Positions 7,741 to 15,548 of a DNA stretch of 53,507 bases are shown piece by piece; the stretch's first letter is position 1, and each line of letters opens with the position of its first letter. The stretch is from CAZFPA01 sp964520975 (GTDB taxonomy: Bacteria; Bacillota; Negativicutes; Selenomonadales; Selenomonadaceae): assembly GCA_964520975.1 (NCBI GenBank), contig CAZFPA010000009.1, forward strand, positions 1 through 53,507. Direction: 5' to 3'. Below the pieces are notes generated by a model. It had not been told where the DNA came from, searched no databases, and saw nothing but the letters and a program-made list of their open reading frames with translations. The position numbers and the translations under genes are program-made.

Positions 7741-8217
7741 ATGACACGATTTGGTATGGGCTATGATGTACACCGGCTGGTCGAGGGCCGCAAGCTGATT
7801 CTGGGCGGGGTGGAGATCCCGCATACCCTGGGCCTGCTGGGGCATTCCGATGCGGATGTGCTGCTGCATGCGGTGGCGGACGCGTTGCTGGGGGCGGCGG
7901 CACTGGGAGATATTGGCCGCCATTTTCCGGATACGGACCCTGCCTATGAAGGAATTTCCAGTCTGCTGCTGCTGGAGCATGTAGCGAAGCTGCTCACGGC
8001 AAAAGGCTGGCGGGTTGGCAATGTTGATGCGACCATCGTAGCGCAGAAGCCGAAGCTCGCACCGTTCATTGCGGCGATGAATGAGAATCTGGCCCGGGTC
8101 CTGGGCGTATCGCCGGAGCAGGTGAATGTGAAAGCGACGACAGAGGAGAAGCTGGGTTTCACGGGAACAGAGCAGGGGATTGCTGCGTATGCAGTCGCTG
8201 GCATTGAAGCAAAATAA
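7741..8217 (+). CDS. ispF: 2-C-methyl-D-erythritol 2,4-cyclodiphosphate synthase
   Basis: 158 residues, exactly the family size. It cyclises CDP-ME 2-phosphate to MEcPP, two steps after IspD. The Zn site is D8 and H10 (GMGYDVHR) plus H42; LLGHSDADVLLHA and the C-terminal KATTEEKLGFTG are the family signatures. RBS AAGGAGG precedes ATG 7741. It is co-transcribed with ispD; the spacer after it starts a new unit with its own promoter. Confidence 0.96.
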   Translation: MTRFGMGYDVHRLVEGRKLILGGVEIPHTLGLLGHSDADVLLHAVADALLGAAALGDIGRHFPDTDPAYEGISSLLLLEHVAKLLTAKGWRVGNVDATIVAQKPKLAPFIAAMNENLARVLGVSPEQVNVKATTEEKLGFTGTEQGIAAYAVAGIEAK

Positions 8218-8219
8218 CA

Positions 8220-8248
8220 TTGTACAGCGAGAGAATTTCTGTTAAAAT
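8220..8248 (+). promoter_or_regulatory. Promoter of the cysE-cysS transcript
   Basis: TTGTAC (8220-8225), 17-base spacer, TAAAAT (8243-8248). It drives the T-box leader that follows. Confidence 0.65.
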
Positions 8249-8257
8249 AGAGTGCAT

Positions 8258-8500
8258 ATAGTTTTTATTTTCATAGTGAAAAGCGATGAACGGGAAAGTA
8301 CGGTGTGGTACTGCTGCAGAGAGGCCCTTCGTGGTGGAAGAGGGCTGCAGGAAAGCATCGGAAGTGCACCTAGGAGCTGCAGCGCTGAATTTTGTAGGCG
8401 CTGACGCGGCGGCGCGTTATGCCTTGGAGTGGGATGAGCAATCATCCAAACAGAGTGGAACCACGGCCCGCGTCTCTGCATGAGATGCGGGCTTTTTGTC
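8258..8500 (+). promoter_or_regulatory. T-box riboswitch, predicted cysteine-specific
   Basis: The T-box core AGAGTGGAACCACGG is at 8453-8467. It is followed by a terminator hairpin, GCCCGC...TCTC / GAGA...GCGGGC and T5 (8466-8497), which competes with the antiterminator. In stem I, GAAAGTA (5' side) and GGAAGTGCACC (3' side) look like the specifier loop; the codon would be TGC (8365-8367), Cys. Uncharged tRNA-Cys would therefore allow read-through into cysE-cysS, which fits both gene functions. The specifier choice is inferred from motif spacing and gene context. Confidence 0.88.
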
Positions 8501-8519
8501 GTTTGGGAGGAGAGAGCCT

Positions 8520-9248
8520 ATGAAATTATTTTCACGATTGAAAAAGGATATCCGGGTGGTATTTGAACGTGATCCGGCAGCACGCAGTGTGCTGGAGGTG
8601 CTTTTCTGCTATTCCGGTCTGCACGCCATCTGGATGCATCGTGTTTCACATGCGCTGTATCTGCGGGGCTGGGTGCTGCTGCCGCGCCTGATTTCCAATC
8701 TTTGCCGTTTTCTGACGGGCATTGAGATTCATCCGGGGGCCACAATCGGGGAGGGACTCTTCATCGATCATGGCACGGGAATTGTCATTGGCGAGACGGC
8801 GGAGCTGGGCAAAAATGTTACGCTCTATCAGGGCGTGACGCTGGGCGGTACTGGCAAGGAAAAGGGAAAACGCCATCCGACCATTGGCAACAATGTGGTT
8901 GTAGCTTCGGGGGCTAAGGTGCTCGGGTCTTTTACCGTGGGGGATCACGCTAAGATCGGTGCGGGCTCTGTGGTGCTGAAGCCGGTACCGGCCTATGCGA
9001 CGGTTGTCGGCATTCCGGGCCGGGTTGTGGTCATGCGCGGCAAGAAAGTTTCCGAAGAGGAAAAGTGTAAGGAGCGTATCAGCGTGGATGCAGATCTGCG
9101 TGAGATTGAGGAAGAAAACGATGTCGATCTGGCGCATGATAATCTGCCAGATCCGGAGGATGAAATGATGCAGTGCATGCTGCGCCATATTCAGATACTT
9201 GAAAAACGTATTCAGACATTGGAAAAGGAGCTGGAACATAAATGTTAA
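8520..9248 (+). CDS. cysE: Serine O-acetyltransferase
   Basis: 242 residues. Makes O-acetylserine from serine and acetyl-CoA, the precursor of cysteine. The N-terminal helical part is short; the left-handed beta-helix hexapeptide repeats begin at IHPGATIGEGLFIDHGTG, with the catalytic His-Asp region there and GVTLGGTGKEKGKRHPTIG later. After residue 180 a charged tail of about 60 residues, ending in a probable coiled coil (HIQILEKRIQTLEKEL), extends beyond the enzyme core. ATG 8520 follows GGGAGGAGAG. The stop overlaps the cysS start by seven bases, so translation is coupled. Confidence 0.95.
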   Translation: MKLFSRLKKDIRVVFERDPAARSVLEVLFCYSGLHAIWMHRVSHALYLRGWVLLPRLISNLCRFLTGIEIHPGATIGEGLFIDHGTGIVIGETAELGKNVTLYQGVTLGGTGKEKGKRHPTIGNNVVVASGAKVLGSFTVGDHAKIGAGSVVLKPVPAYATVVGIPGRVVVMRGKKVSEEEKCKERISVDADLREIEEENDVDLAHDNLPDPEDEMMQCMLRHIQILEKRIQTLEKELEHKC

Positions 9249-10675
9249 AGGTCTATAACACACTTACGCAGCAAAAGGAAGAATTTAAACCCCTGCAGCC
9301 TGGCAAGGTCGGCATGTATGTCTGCGGGGTCACACCGTATAATTATCCGCATATCGGCAATGCCCGTCCGTTCGTGACCTGGGATGTCATCAAGCGGTAT
9401 TTCCGCAAATGCGGCTATGAGGTCAGGCATATTCAGAATTTTACGGATGTCGATGATAAGATCATCCGCACTGCCAATGAGCAGGGGGTAACCTGGAAGG
9501 ATATTGCTGACCGCTATATCGATGGCTACTTCGAGGCTATGGATGCCCTGGGCGTGCAGCATGCGGACCTTTATCCGCGCGTATCCGATCATATCCCTGA
9601 TATCATTGCGATGATTGAGACGCTGGTGGATCGCGGCTACGCGTATCCGCTGGAGGGCGATGTGTATTTCAGCGTGGAAAAATTCCCGGAATACGGCAAG
9701 CTCAGCGGCCGTAAGCTTGAGGATATGCAGGCGGGCGCCCGCATTGAGGTCGATGAACGCAAGCATCATCCGATGGACTTTGCACTCTGGAAGGCAGCCA
9801 AGCCTGGCGAGCCGTACTGGGAAAGCCCCTGGGGGAAAGGCCGTCCGGGCTGGCATATCGAATGTTCGACGATGTCATTGAAGTACCTGGGCAAGACCTT
9901 TGACTTCCACGGCGGCGGCAGTGATCTGATCTTCCCGCATCATGAGAATGAAATCGCGCAGTCCCAGTGCAGCTGCGGCGATTACCACAGCTTTGCGCGC
10001 TACTGGCTGCATAACGGCTTCATCACAATCCATGAAGAGAAGATGAGCAAGTCGAAGAACAATTTCTTTACCGTGCAGGATATTCTCAAGAAATATCCGG
10101 GTGAGGTGCTGCGCTTCTTTATTTTGCAGACGCATTACCGGAGCCCGCTGGACTTCAGCGACGAACGCCTGAAGGAAGCACAGGTGAGCCTGGGCCGTCT
10201 GCAGAATTCCCTTGATTACGCGCAGGAGCTCAGTGCGATGGAGGGCGATGCGGCTACGGCCAGTGAGCTCGCACAGAAGGCTGCCGGCTACAAGAAGGAT
10301 TTCTATGCAGCGATGGATGATGATTTCAATACAGCGCTGGCAATCAGTTATCTGTTTGCTCTGTCCAAGGACATAAATATCTATTATAATGAAGTAGTGA
10401 ATCAGAAGGCGGCCTTTGATGCGGCAGATTTTGCGGCGGCAAAGGCGGTATATGAAGAGATGGCGGAGATCATCGGTATCTTTGAGGCCGGGGCAACGGA
10501 GGCACCGGCAGTGGATGGTCTTTCCGCTGAGGACATCGAGGCTCTGCTGGCTGAACGTGAGGCTGCGCGGGCGGCAAAGAACTGGGGCCGGGCGGATGAA
10601 ATCCGCGATGAGCTCAAGGAAAAGGGTATCGTGATCGAGGATTCCTCGACAGGAACCAGGTGGAAGCGCGCATGA
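9242..10675 (+). CDS. cysS: Cysteinyl-tRNA synthetase
   Basis: 477 residues, class I aminoacyl-tRNA synthetase. Charges tRNA-Cys with cysteine. The HIGH signature appears as HIGNARP near residue 36, KMSKS as KMSKSKNN near residue 268, and a Zn site is formed by Cys in MYVCGVTPYNY, the WHIECSTMS region and the HHENEIAQS stretch. The C-terminal DALR/anticodon domain ends REAARAAKNWGRADEIRDEL. It overlaps cysE at its start and mrnC at its end (ATGA), making a tight three-gene unit under the T-box. Confidence 0.97.
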   Translation: MLKVYNTLTQQKEEFKPLQPGKVGMYVCGVTPYNYPHIGNARPFVTWDVIKRYFRKCGYEVRHIQNFTDVDDKIIRTANEQGVTWKDIADRYIDGYFEAMDALGVQHADLYPRVSDHIPDIIAMIETLVDRGYAYPLEGDVYFSVEKFPEYGKLSGRKLEDMQAGARIEVDERKHHPMDFALWKAAKPGEPYWESPWGKGRPGWHIECSTMSLKYLGKTFDFHGGGSDLIFPHHENEIAQSQCSCGDYHSFARYWLHNGFITIHEEKMSKSKNNFFTVQDILKKYPGEVLRFFILQTHYRSPLDFSDERLKEAQVSLGRLQNSLDYAQELSAMEGDAATASELAQKAAGYKKDFYAAMDDDFNTALAISYLFALSKDINIYYNEVVNQKAAFDAADFAAAKAVYEEMAEIIGIFEAGATEAPAVDGLSAEDIEALLAEREAARAAKNWGRADEIRDELKEKGIVIEDSSTGTRWKRA

Positions 10676-11160
10676 AGTTCGATCATTTAAAAAAACTCGT
10701 GGATATGATGTTCGTGCCGGATGGCAGCGGCGGTGTCAAACAGCGCTATGACGGGGTGGACGTGAATCAGCTCAATCCCTTGGTGCTGGCCTATATCGGG
10801 GACGCCTATTTCCATCTGTTCGTGCGTGGACGGATTTTATCCTATGAACAGTGCAAAGTGCAGGTGCTGCACCAGTTCAGCGCGCAGATTGTCTCCGCGG
10901 TCTGGCAGGCCCGGGCCTATCAGGGCATCGAGGAGCGGCTTACGGAGCGGGAAAAGGCTGTGTTCCGCCGGGGGCGCAATGCAAAGAGCCATGCGCCTCG
11001 CAGTGCGAGTGTAGCGGAATATCATGCGAGCACGGGTTTTGAGGCATTGCTCGGCACGCTTTATCTGGAGGAGGACTACGACCGCCTCTATGAACTGGCG
11101 GAGGCTTCCTTTCAGGTGATCTCCCAGGCAATGATGGAAGAAACAGCAATGAAGAAATGA
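10672..11160 (+). CDS. mrnC: Mini-ribonuclease III
   Basis: 162 residues. A RNase III catalytic domain without a double-strand-binding domain; in Bacillus it trims the ends of 23S rRNA precursor. The catalytic acids lie in AYIGDAYFHLFVRG (residues 41-54) and TGFEALLGTLYL near residue 122; the RNA-binding block RGRNAKSHAPRSASVAEYH is intact. ATG 10672 overlaps the cysS stop as ATGA with AGGTGG upstream; a GTG four codons earlier is less likely. This is the Bacillus gene order. Confidence 0.94.
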   Translation: MKFDHLKKLVDMMFVPDGSGGVKQRYDGVDVNQLNPLVLAYIGDAYFHLFVRGRILSYEQCKVQVLHQFSAQIVSAVWQARAYQGIEERLTEREKAVFRRGRNAKSHAPRSASVAEYHASTGFEALLGTLYLEEDYDRLYELAEASFQVISQAMMEETAMKK

Positions 11161-11173
11161 GGGAAGACCGTTT

Positions 11174-11863
11174 ATGATCAAAGTAAAATTATTGGAATAC
11201 ACAAGAGATCCGGAACGGGTTGTGGCCATGGCGGCCCGGCTCTGCTATTCGGCCATCGGTGCGGAGGAACTCAGCGAGAAAATCAGCGATGCCGAGGCAC
11301 AGCGCATGGTTGCCAAGATGGTCAAGCTCGGCCATGCCTCAACGATTGAGCACGTGTCGTTTACATTTGGCATTGAGGGCGTATCACGGGTGCTCACACA
11401 TCAGCTGGTGCGGCATCGCATTGCTTCCTACGACCAGCAGTCGCAGCGCTATGTAGCCGAGCATGATTTCGAGTACATCCTGCCGCCGACCATCGCGGCT
11501 CAGCCGGAGGCCCGGGAGAAATACACGCAGCTCATGGGGGAGATACGCAAGACCTATGACGCGCTGACCGAGCTGGGGATTCCGAAGGAGGATGCCCGTT
11601 ATGTGCTCGCCAATGCGGCGGAGACGAAAATACTGGTCACGATGAATGCCCGTTCCCTGCTGCATTTCTTCAATTTGCGGTGCTGCTATCGGGCACAGTG
11701 GGAGATCCGGGAGATGGCGAATCTCATGCTGGCAGAGGTACAGAAGGTAGCGCCGACCCTGTTCAAAAATGCCGGGGCTTCCTGTGTGAATACAGGCCGC
11801 TGTCCGGAGGGGGAAATGACCTGTGGGCATTTGGCAGAGATGCTGAAGCTGCGGCAGGATTGA
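11174..11863 (+). CDS. thyX: Flavin-dependent thymidylate synthase
   Basis: 229 residues. Converts dUMP to dTMP using methylene-THF, NADPH and FAD. The ThyX motif appears as RHRIASYDQQSQRY near residues 78-91, where Asp replaces the more common Asn. The C-terminal block NLRCCYRAQWEIREMAN is the other conserved site. It sits between mrnC and rlmB, which are neighbours in Bacillus, so it is an insertion into a conserved block. Spacing of 13 bases on each side suggests co-transcription. The organism would not need a ThyA. Confidence 0.95.
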   Translation: MIKVKLLEYTRDPERVVAMAARLCYSAIGAEELSEKISDAEAQRMVAKMVKLGHASTIEHVSFTFGIEGVSRVLTHQLVRHRIASYDQQSQRYVAEHDFEYILPPTIAAQPEAREKYTQLMGEIRKTYDALTELGIPKEDARYVLANAAETKILVTMNARSLLHFFNLRCCYRAQWEIREMANLMLAEVQKVAPTLFKNAGASCVNTGRCPEGEMTCGHLAEMLKLRQD

Positions 11864-11876
11864 GAGAGGAATTTTT

Positions 11877-12857
11877 ATGGATAAAAAGAGACGGGATGGA
11901 CAGCCGGTAAGAGAAGAAAAGAAACGTGGCCCGCAGGCGGAGCGTTCGCAGACGGGCAGAAGCCGGCGCCCGAAGGAGCGGGAGGAACGGGCGGAGCGCA
12001 CGGACCGGATGACGCGCCCGGGACGGCCGCGCCGTGAGGAACGCAGCAGCCGTCCGGAGCGCCGGGAACGTCCTGCTGCCGAGCGTCAGGATGTGATGGA
12101 GCCGGCGGAGCTGCCGGAGGATGTGCTCATTGGCCGCAATGCGGTGACGGAGGCTTTGAAGAGCGGGCGAGGCATCAACAAGCTGCTGGTTGCGAATGGC
12201 GATAAGGAGGGGTCAATCCGGGAGATCCTGGCACTGGCTCACGAACGCGGTGTACTGGTGCAGAACGTGGAACGCTCGAAGATCGAAAGCATTGCGGGCG
12301 GGTTGCGCCATCAGGGCGTGCTGGCCTATGTGCCGCCCGTGGACTACGTGGAGCTCGATGAAATCCTGGCCCGTATTGCCAAGAGCGGAGCGGAGCCCTT
12401 TCTGCTGCTGCTCGATGAGCTGGAGGACCCGCACAATCTCGGTGCGCTGCTGCGTACCGCTGATGCTGCCGGTGTACAGGGCGTGCTGATTCCCAAGCGG
12501 CGCAGCTGTCCGCTGTCCTCGACGGTCGCAAAGACCTCTGCCGGTGCGGTGGAGTATGTACCGGTGGCCCGGATCGGCAATGTTGCGCAGACGCTGCGTT
12601 CGCTGAAGGAGAAGGGCTATTGGGTAGCCGGTGCTGATATGGATGGTACGGTGGATTATTACGATGCGAATTTCACCGGCCCGCTGGTGCTGGTTGTCGG
12701 CAGTGAGGGACATGGCATTGGCCGCCTTACGAAAGAACTGTGCGATTTTCTCGTGCGGCTGCCGATGCTGGGGAAGATCAATTCCCTCAATGCCTCGGTA
12801 GCAGGCTCGATCCTCATGTATGAGGCCATGCACCAGCGCCTGCGCGCCAAAAAATAA
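11877..12857 (+). CDS. rlmB: 23S rRNA 2'-O-ribose methyltransferase, TrmH family
   Basis: 326 residues. SpoU-type methyltransferase; RlmB methylates G2251 of 23S rRNA in E. coli. Residues 1-80 are an unusual low-complexity tail rich in Arg, Glu and Pro. The substrate-binding N-domain starts LIGRNAVTEALKSG, and the SPOUT knot shows LLDELEDPHNLGALLRTADAAG, VVGSEGHGIGRLT and NSLNASVAGSILMYE, the three family motifs with the AdoMet-binding Asn and Glu. The extension is not required for catalysis in homologues and may be an RNA-binding tail. Confidence 0.92.
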   Translation: MDKKRRDGQPVREEKKRGPQAERSQTGRSRRPKEREERAERTDRMTRPGRPRREERSSRPERRERPAAERQDVMEPAELPEDVLIGRNAVTEALKSGRGINKLLVANGDKEGSIREILALAHERGVLVQNVERSKIESIAGGLRHQGVLAYVPPVDYVELDEILARIAKSGAEPFLLLLDELEDPHNLGALLRTADAAGVQGVLIPKRRSCPLSSTVAKTSAGAVEYVPVARIGNVAQTLRSLKEKGYWVAGADMDGTVDYYDANFTGPLVLVVGSEGHGIGRLTKELCDFLVRLPMLGKINSLNASVAGSILMYEAMHQRLRAKK

Positions 12858-12876
12858 CGATAGGGGAGTCCTGAGC

Positions 12877-13407
12877 ATGAAGCGGCAGCGGGAACATTTT
12901 ATTGTTGATGGCTATAATGTACTCAATTCCTGGCCGGAGCTCATCGCCCTGCAGAAGGACCTCTCGGAGGCCCGGGATCGGCTGATCCATACGCTGGCGG
13001 AATATGGTGCCTATGAGAAATACGATGTGACGCTTGTATTCGATGCGTTGTTCACTGCGGACGAGGAGCATGAGGAACAGGTCAATGCGCATTTTGAGGT
13101 GATTTACACGGGCGAGGGCGAGACAGCGGACAGCTGTATCGAGCGCCTGGCCTATGCCTCTGTGCGCGCGGGGCGTGAGGTCCATGTCGTGACCTCGGAT
13201 GGTGCGGAGCAGTCCGTGATCCTTGGCGCCGGGGCCTATCGTATTCCATCGCGGGAGTTTCACCGCATGGTGAAAAAGACGAAAGCCCACATCGCGGAGG
13301 ACTATCTGGGGCGTGTGGTACTGCCGATGTCCCGCAATGAAATCGGCTCCCGGCTCGACAGCAATACGGCTGCCAAACTCGATGCGCTGCGCAAAAAAAG
13401 CCGCTGA
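12877..13407 (+). CDS. yacP: NYN domain ribonuclease YacP
   Basis: 176 residues, the YacP/NYN PIN-like nuclease family, inferred to act on RNA near the ribosome. The first strand with the catalytic Asp is HFIVDGYNVLNSWPEL; further acids lie in VTLVFDALFT, GETADSCIERLAY and VVTSDGAEQ. ATG 12877 is 19 bases after rlmB, with TAGGGGAG upstream; the open frame before it overlaps rlmB. The order rlmB-yacP-sigH is the Bacillus order. Confidence 0.9.
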   Translation: MKRQREHFIVDGYNVLNSWPELIALQKDLSEARDRLIHTLAEYGAYEKYDVTLVFDALFTADEEHEEQVNAHFEVIYTGEGETADSCIERLAYASVRAGREVHVVTSDGAEQSVILGAGAYRIPSREFHRMVKKTKAHIAEDYLGRVVLPMSRNEIGSRLDSNTAAKLDALRKKSR

Positions 13408-13441
13408 AAGGCCGGATTGTGCAGGAAAATCCCCGTGAGGC

Positions 13442-13471
13442 TTGACGATAGAGGCCTTACTGGGGTATAAT
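13442..13471 (+). promoter_or_regulatory. Sigma-A promoter for sigH
   Basis: TTGACG (13442-13447), 18-base spacer, perfect TATAAT (13466-13471), about 70 bases before the sigH start. Confidence 0.7.
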
Positions 13472-13539
13472 TTTTGTTGATAGAAGCAATGGAAATGCGA
13501 GTGTAGGAACATTTTCATTTGACTTGGAGGAACGGTGCG

Positions 13540-14277
13540 ATGGAAGCAAATATGGAGCATACAGAAGAAGCCGGCAGCGAGTTTGAGAAACTGACGGATG
13601 AAGAAATTGTTGTAGAAATTAAAGATGGCTGCAATAGTGTCGCACTGGATTATCTGATCAATAAGTATCGGAATTTCGTGCGAGCCAAGGCCCGTTCGTA
13701 TTTTTTGATTGGTGCGGACCGTGAAGATATCATCCAGGAAGGGATGATCGGCCTTTATAAGGCCATCCGGGATTTTCGCAATGACAAGCTGTCGTCCTTC
13801 CGGGCTTTTGCCGAGCTCTGTGTGACACGGCAGATCATTACGGCAATCAAGACGGCTACACGCCAGAAGCACATACCGCTGAATTCCTATATTTCCCTCA
13901 ACAAGCCTATCTACGATGAGGACTCGGATCGTACGCTGCTCGATGTCCTGTCGGGAGCCAAGGTGTCTGACCCGGAGGAGCTCGTAATCAGCCGGGAGGA
14001 GTTCGTGGATATCGAGGCCAAGATGGAAGAGATCCTGAGCGACCTGGAGTGGAAGGTGCTCATGTCCTACCTGGATGGGAAATCCTATCAGGAGATTGCT
14101 GTCGATCTGGATCGTCATGTAAAGTCCATTGATAATGCACTGCAGCGTGTGAAGCGCAAGCTGGAGCGTTATATGGACAACCGTGGGGACGATGTGGATA
14201 TCAGCACCGTCTATCGCGGACTGAGCTCTATCAATCGCCGCCTGCATGATCTGGCGGATGCCGAACTCGATAAATAA
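13540..14277 (+). CDS. sigH: RNA polymerase sigma factor SigH family
   Basis: 245 residues, sigma-70 superfamily. Region 2 (NKYRNFVRAKARSYF, DREDIIQEGMIGLYKAIRDF, SSFRAFAELCVTRQI) and region 4 (LSDLEWKVLMSYLDGKSYQEIAVDL, KSIDNALQRVKRKL) are complete, and placement after yacP matches Bacillus sigH. There it opens sporulation and competence transcription. In a Negativicute its targets may differ. The N-terminus carries about 20 acidic residues and the C-terminus about 25 residues past region 4. The start is ATG 13540 after TTGGAGG; the upstream in-frame TTG at 13519 is unlikely. Confidence 0.92.
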   Translation: MEANMEHTEEAGSEFEKLTDEEIVVEIKDGCNSVALDYLINKYRNFVRAKARSYFLIGADREDIIQEGMIGLYKAIRDFRNDKLSSFRAFAELCVTRQIITAIKTATRQKHIPLNSYISLNKPIYDEDSDRTLLDVLSGAKVSDPEELVISREEFVDIEAKMEEILSDLEWKVLMSYLDGKSYQEIAVDLDRHVKSIDNALQRVKRKLERYMDNRGDDVDISTVYRGLSSINRRLHDLADAELDK

Positions 14278-14281
14278 GGAG

Positions 14282-14313
14282 AAGATGCTGTGGAATACAG
14301 CATCTTTTTTTTG
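14282..14313 (+). terminator. Terminator after sigH
   Basis: AAGATGCTGT, 5-base loop, ACAGCATCTT then eight T. Strong Rho-independent terminator. Confidence 0.93.
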
Positions 14314-14482
14314 TGCCTTTCAGCAAAATTATTTTTTATGGATATTGGATTTAATGATAATTTTTATAAATGCCTTATATAAGAGTAACCGTGATTTCTG
14401 CCTGCTGCTATAGTTGAAATGTATATTGTGTAATTTGAAAAAGAATTTTTGCTTTTTTTAGCTGGACGCTGGGCAAAAATAA

Positions 14483-14511
14483 TTGACAAATGAGAATTTT
14501 ATCTATATACT
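14483..14511 (+). promoter_or_regulatory. Sigma-A promoter of nuoABCDHIJKLMN
   Basis: TTGACA (14483-14488), 17-base spacer, TATACT (14506-14511). Near-consensus, giving a leader of about 180 bases. Confidence 0.82.
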
Positions 14512-14525
14512 CAAGATTACTGGCG

Positions 14526-14541
14526 TTTATCATAAGATAAA
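14526..14541. promoter_or_regulatory. Palindrome downstream of the nuo promoter
   Basis: TTTATC-ATAA-GATAAA is a perfect 6-bp inverted repeat with a palindrome-like centre, located about 8 to 23 bases after the expected transcription start. The position fits a repressor operator. No known consensus was matched. Confidence 0.4.
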
Positions 14542-14697
14542 TCAGGTGATATATATACCTTGTTGCGGCAATTTTTTGAAACTTGAAAGATACTCGAAAT
14601 AAATGTATTCTATAGGAGGATTCAATATTTTGTCAATTCCATGCAGGTTGTATCCGGTTTATCTTGGTAAGGTCATTTTCTTTAAGGAGGAGATTGA

Positions 14698-15051
14698 ATG
14701 GGAGAGTTTAGCGGTGTCGGATTGTTTTTTGTCATTGCGCTGGTCTTTCCGCTGTTGGCACTGATACCAGCGTGGAAGCTGCAGCCACGGCAGCCGACTG
14801 AGGAGAAGCAGAAGCCGTATGAGTGCGGCGTCGATACGATCGGCAAGAACAATATCCAGTACCATATTGGCTATTTTATGTATGCGCTGGTGTTCTTGCT
14901 GTTCGATATTGAAACGATTTTCCTTTATCCCTGGGCGGTGAAATTCAGCTCTCTGGGGTTGTTTGCGCTTATTGAAATGTTCATTTTCGTGGGGATACTG
15001 ACTATCGGTTTGTGGTATGCCTGGAAGAAGGGAGCTTTGACATGGAAGTAG
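14698..15051 (+). CDS. nuoA: NADH-quinone oxidoreductase subunit A (complex I)
   Basis: 117 residues, normal NuoA length. Three transmembrane helices: an N-terminal one (GLFFVIALVFPLLALIPAW), a middle one (FMYALVFLLFDIETIFLYPW) that carries the conserved acidic FDIE residues near the quinone channel, and a C-terminal one (LIEMFIFVGILTIGLWYAW). The loop motif KPYECGVDTIG is the family signature. RBS AAGGAGGAG precedes ATG 14698. First gene of the eleven-gene operon; its end overlaps nuoB. Confidence 0.95.
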   Translation: MGEFSGVGLFFVIALVFPLLALIPAWKLQPRQPTEEKQKPYECGVDTIGKNNIQYHIGYFMYALVFLLFDIETIFLYPWAVKFSSLGLFALIEMFIFVGILTIGLWYAWKKGALTWK

Positions 15052-15548
15052 TAGATATTGTGCCGCCAATGCTCAAGGACAATGTGATTGTCACGAGCGT
15101 GGATGCTCTTTTTAAATGGGCGCGGGGAAATTCTATCTGGCCACTGTCCTCGGGTCTGGCATGCTGTTCGATTGAAATGATGTGTGCGGCTGCCGCGCGC
15201 TTTGATCTGGCGCGTTTTGGCTATGAGGTATTCCGGGCCTGTCCGCGTCAGTCCGATCTGCTTATCGTAGCCGGGACCCTGACCTGGAAGATGACGCCGC
15301 CGCTCATTCGTCTGTACGAGGAGATGCCGGAGCCAAAATACGTGATTGCGATGGGCAGCTGCAATATTGGCGGCGGCCCGTTTGCCGATTCCTATGCAGT
15401 GGTCAAGGGACTCGATGAGATTCTGCCGGTCGACGTCTTTATTCCTGGATGTCCGCCGCGGCCAGAGGCCCTTATTGATGCGATGATCAAGCTCCGGGAG
15501 AAGATTCAGCATCCGGATGTGGCAGTGAAGGTGAAAAACGATGACTAA
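15042..15548 (+). CDS. nuoB: NADH-quinone oxidoreductase subunit B
   Basis: 168 residues. Carries the terminal Fe-S cluster N2, which passes electrons to quinone. The cluster ligands are visible: the tandem Cys in GLACCSIEMM, the Cys in FRACPRQSDL and the Cys in PGCPPRPEA; GSCNIGGG is also conserved. ATG 15042 lies in the last codons of nuoA with GGGAG upstream; an upstream in-frame codon at 15012 would add an unlikely nuoA-overlapping extension. Stop overlaps nuoC. Confidence 0.95.
   Translation: MEVVDIVPPMLKDNVIVTSVDALFKWARGNSIWPLSSGLACCSIEMMCAAAARFDLARFGYEVFRACPRQSDLLIVAGTLTWKMTPPLIRLYEEMPEPKYVIAMGSCNIGGGPFADSYAVVKGLDEILPVDVFIPGCPPRPEALIDAMIKLREKIQHPDVAVKVKNDD

Larger units (their letters stand above)
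14314..14697 (+). promoter_or_regulatory. AT-rich control region of the nuo operon
   Basis: About 380 bases without a convincing gene. It holds a strong sigma-A promoter (14483-14511), a palindrome just after the likely start site (14526-14541), and an orphan AGGAGG (14614-14619) with a TTG ten bases on whose frame ends inside nuoA. The first 160 bases are very AT-rich with no clear structure. Confidence 0.6.

Noticed and set aside
12814..14247. Minus-strand open frame of 477 codons across yacP and sigH
   Set aside because: It is His/Arg/Ile-rich with no family pattern, while yacP and sigH are recognisable on the plus strand.
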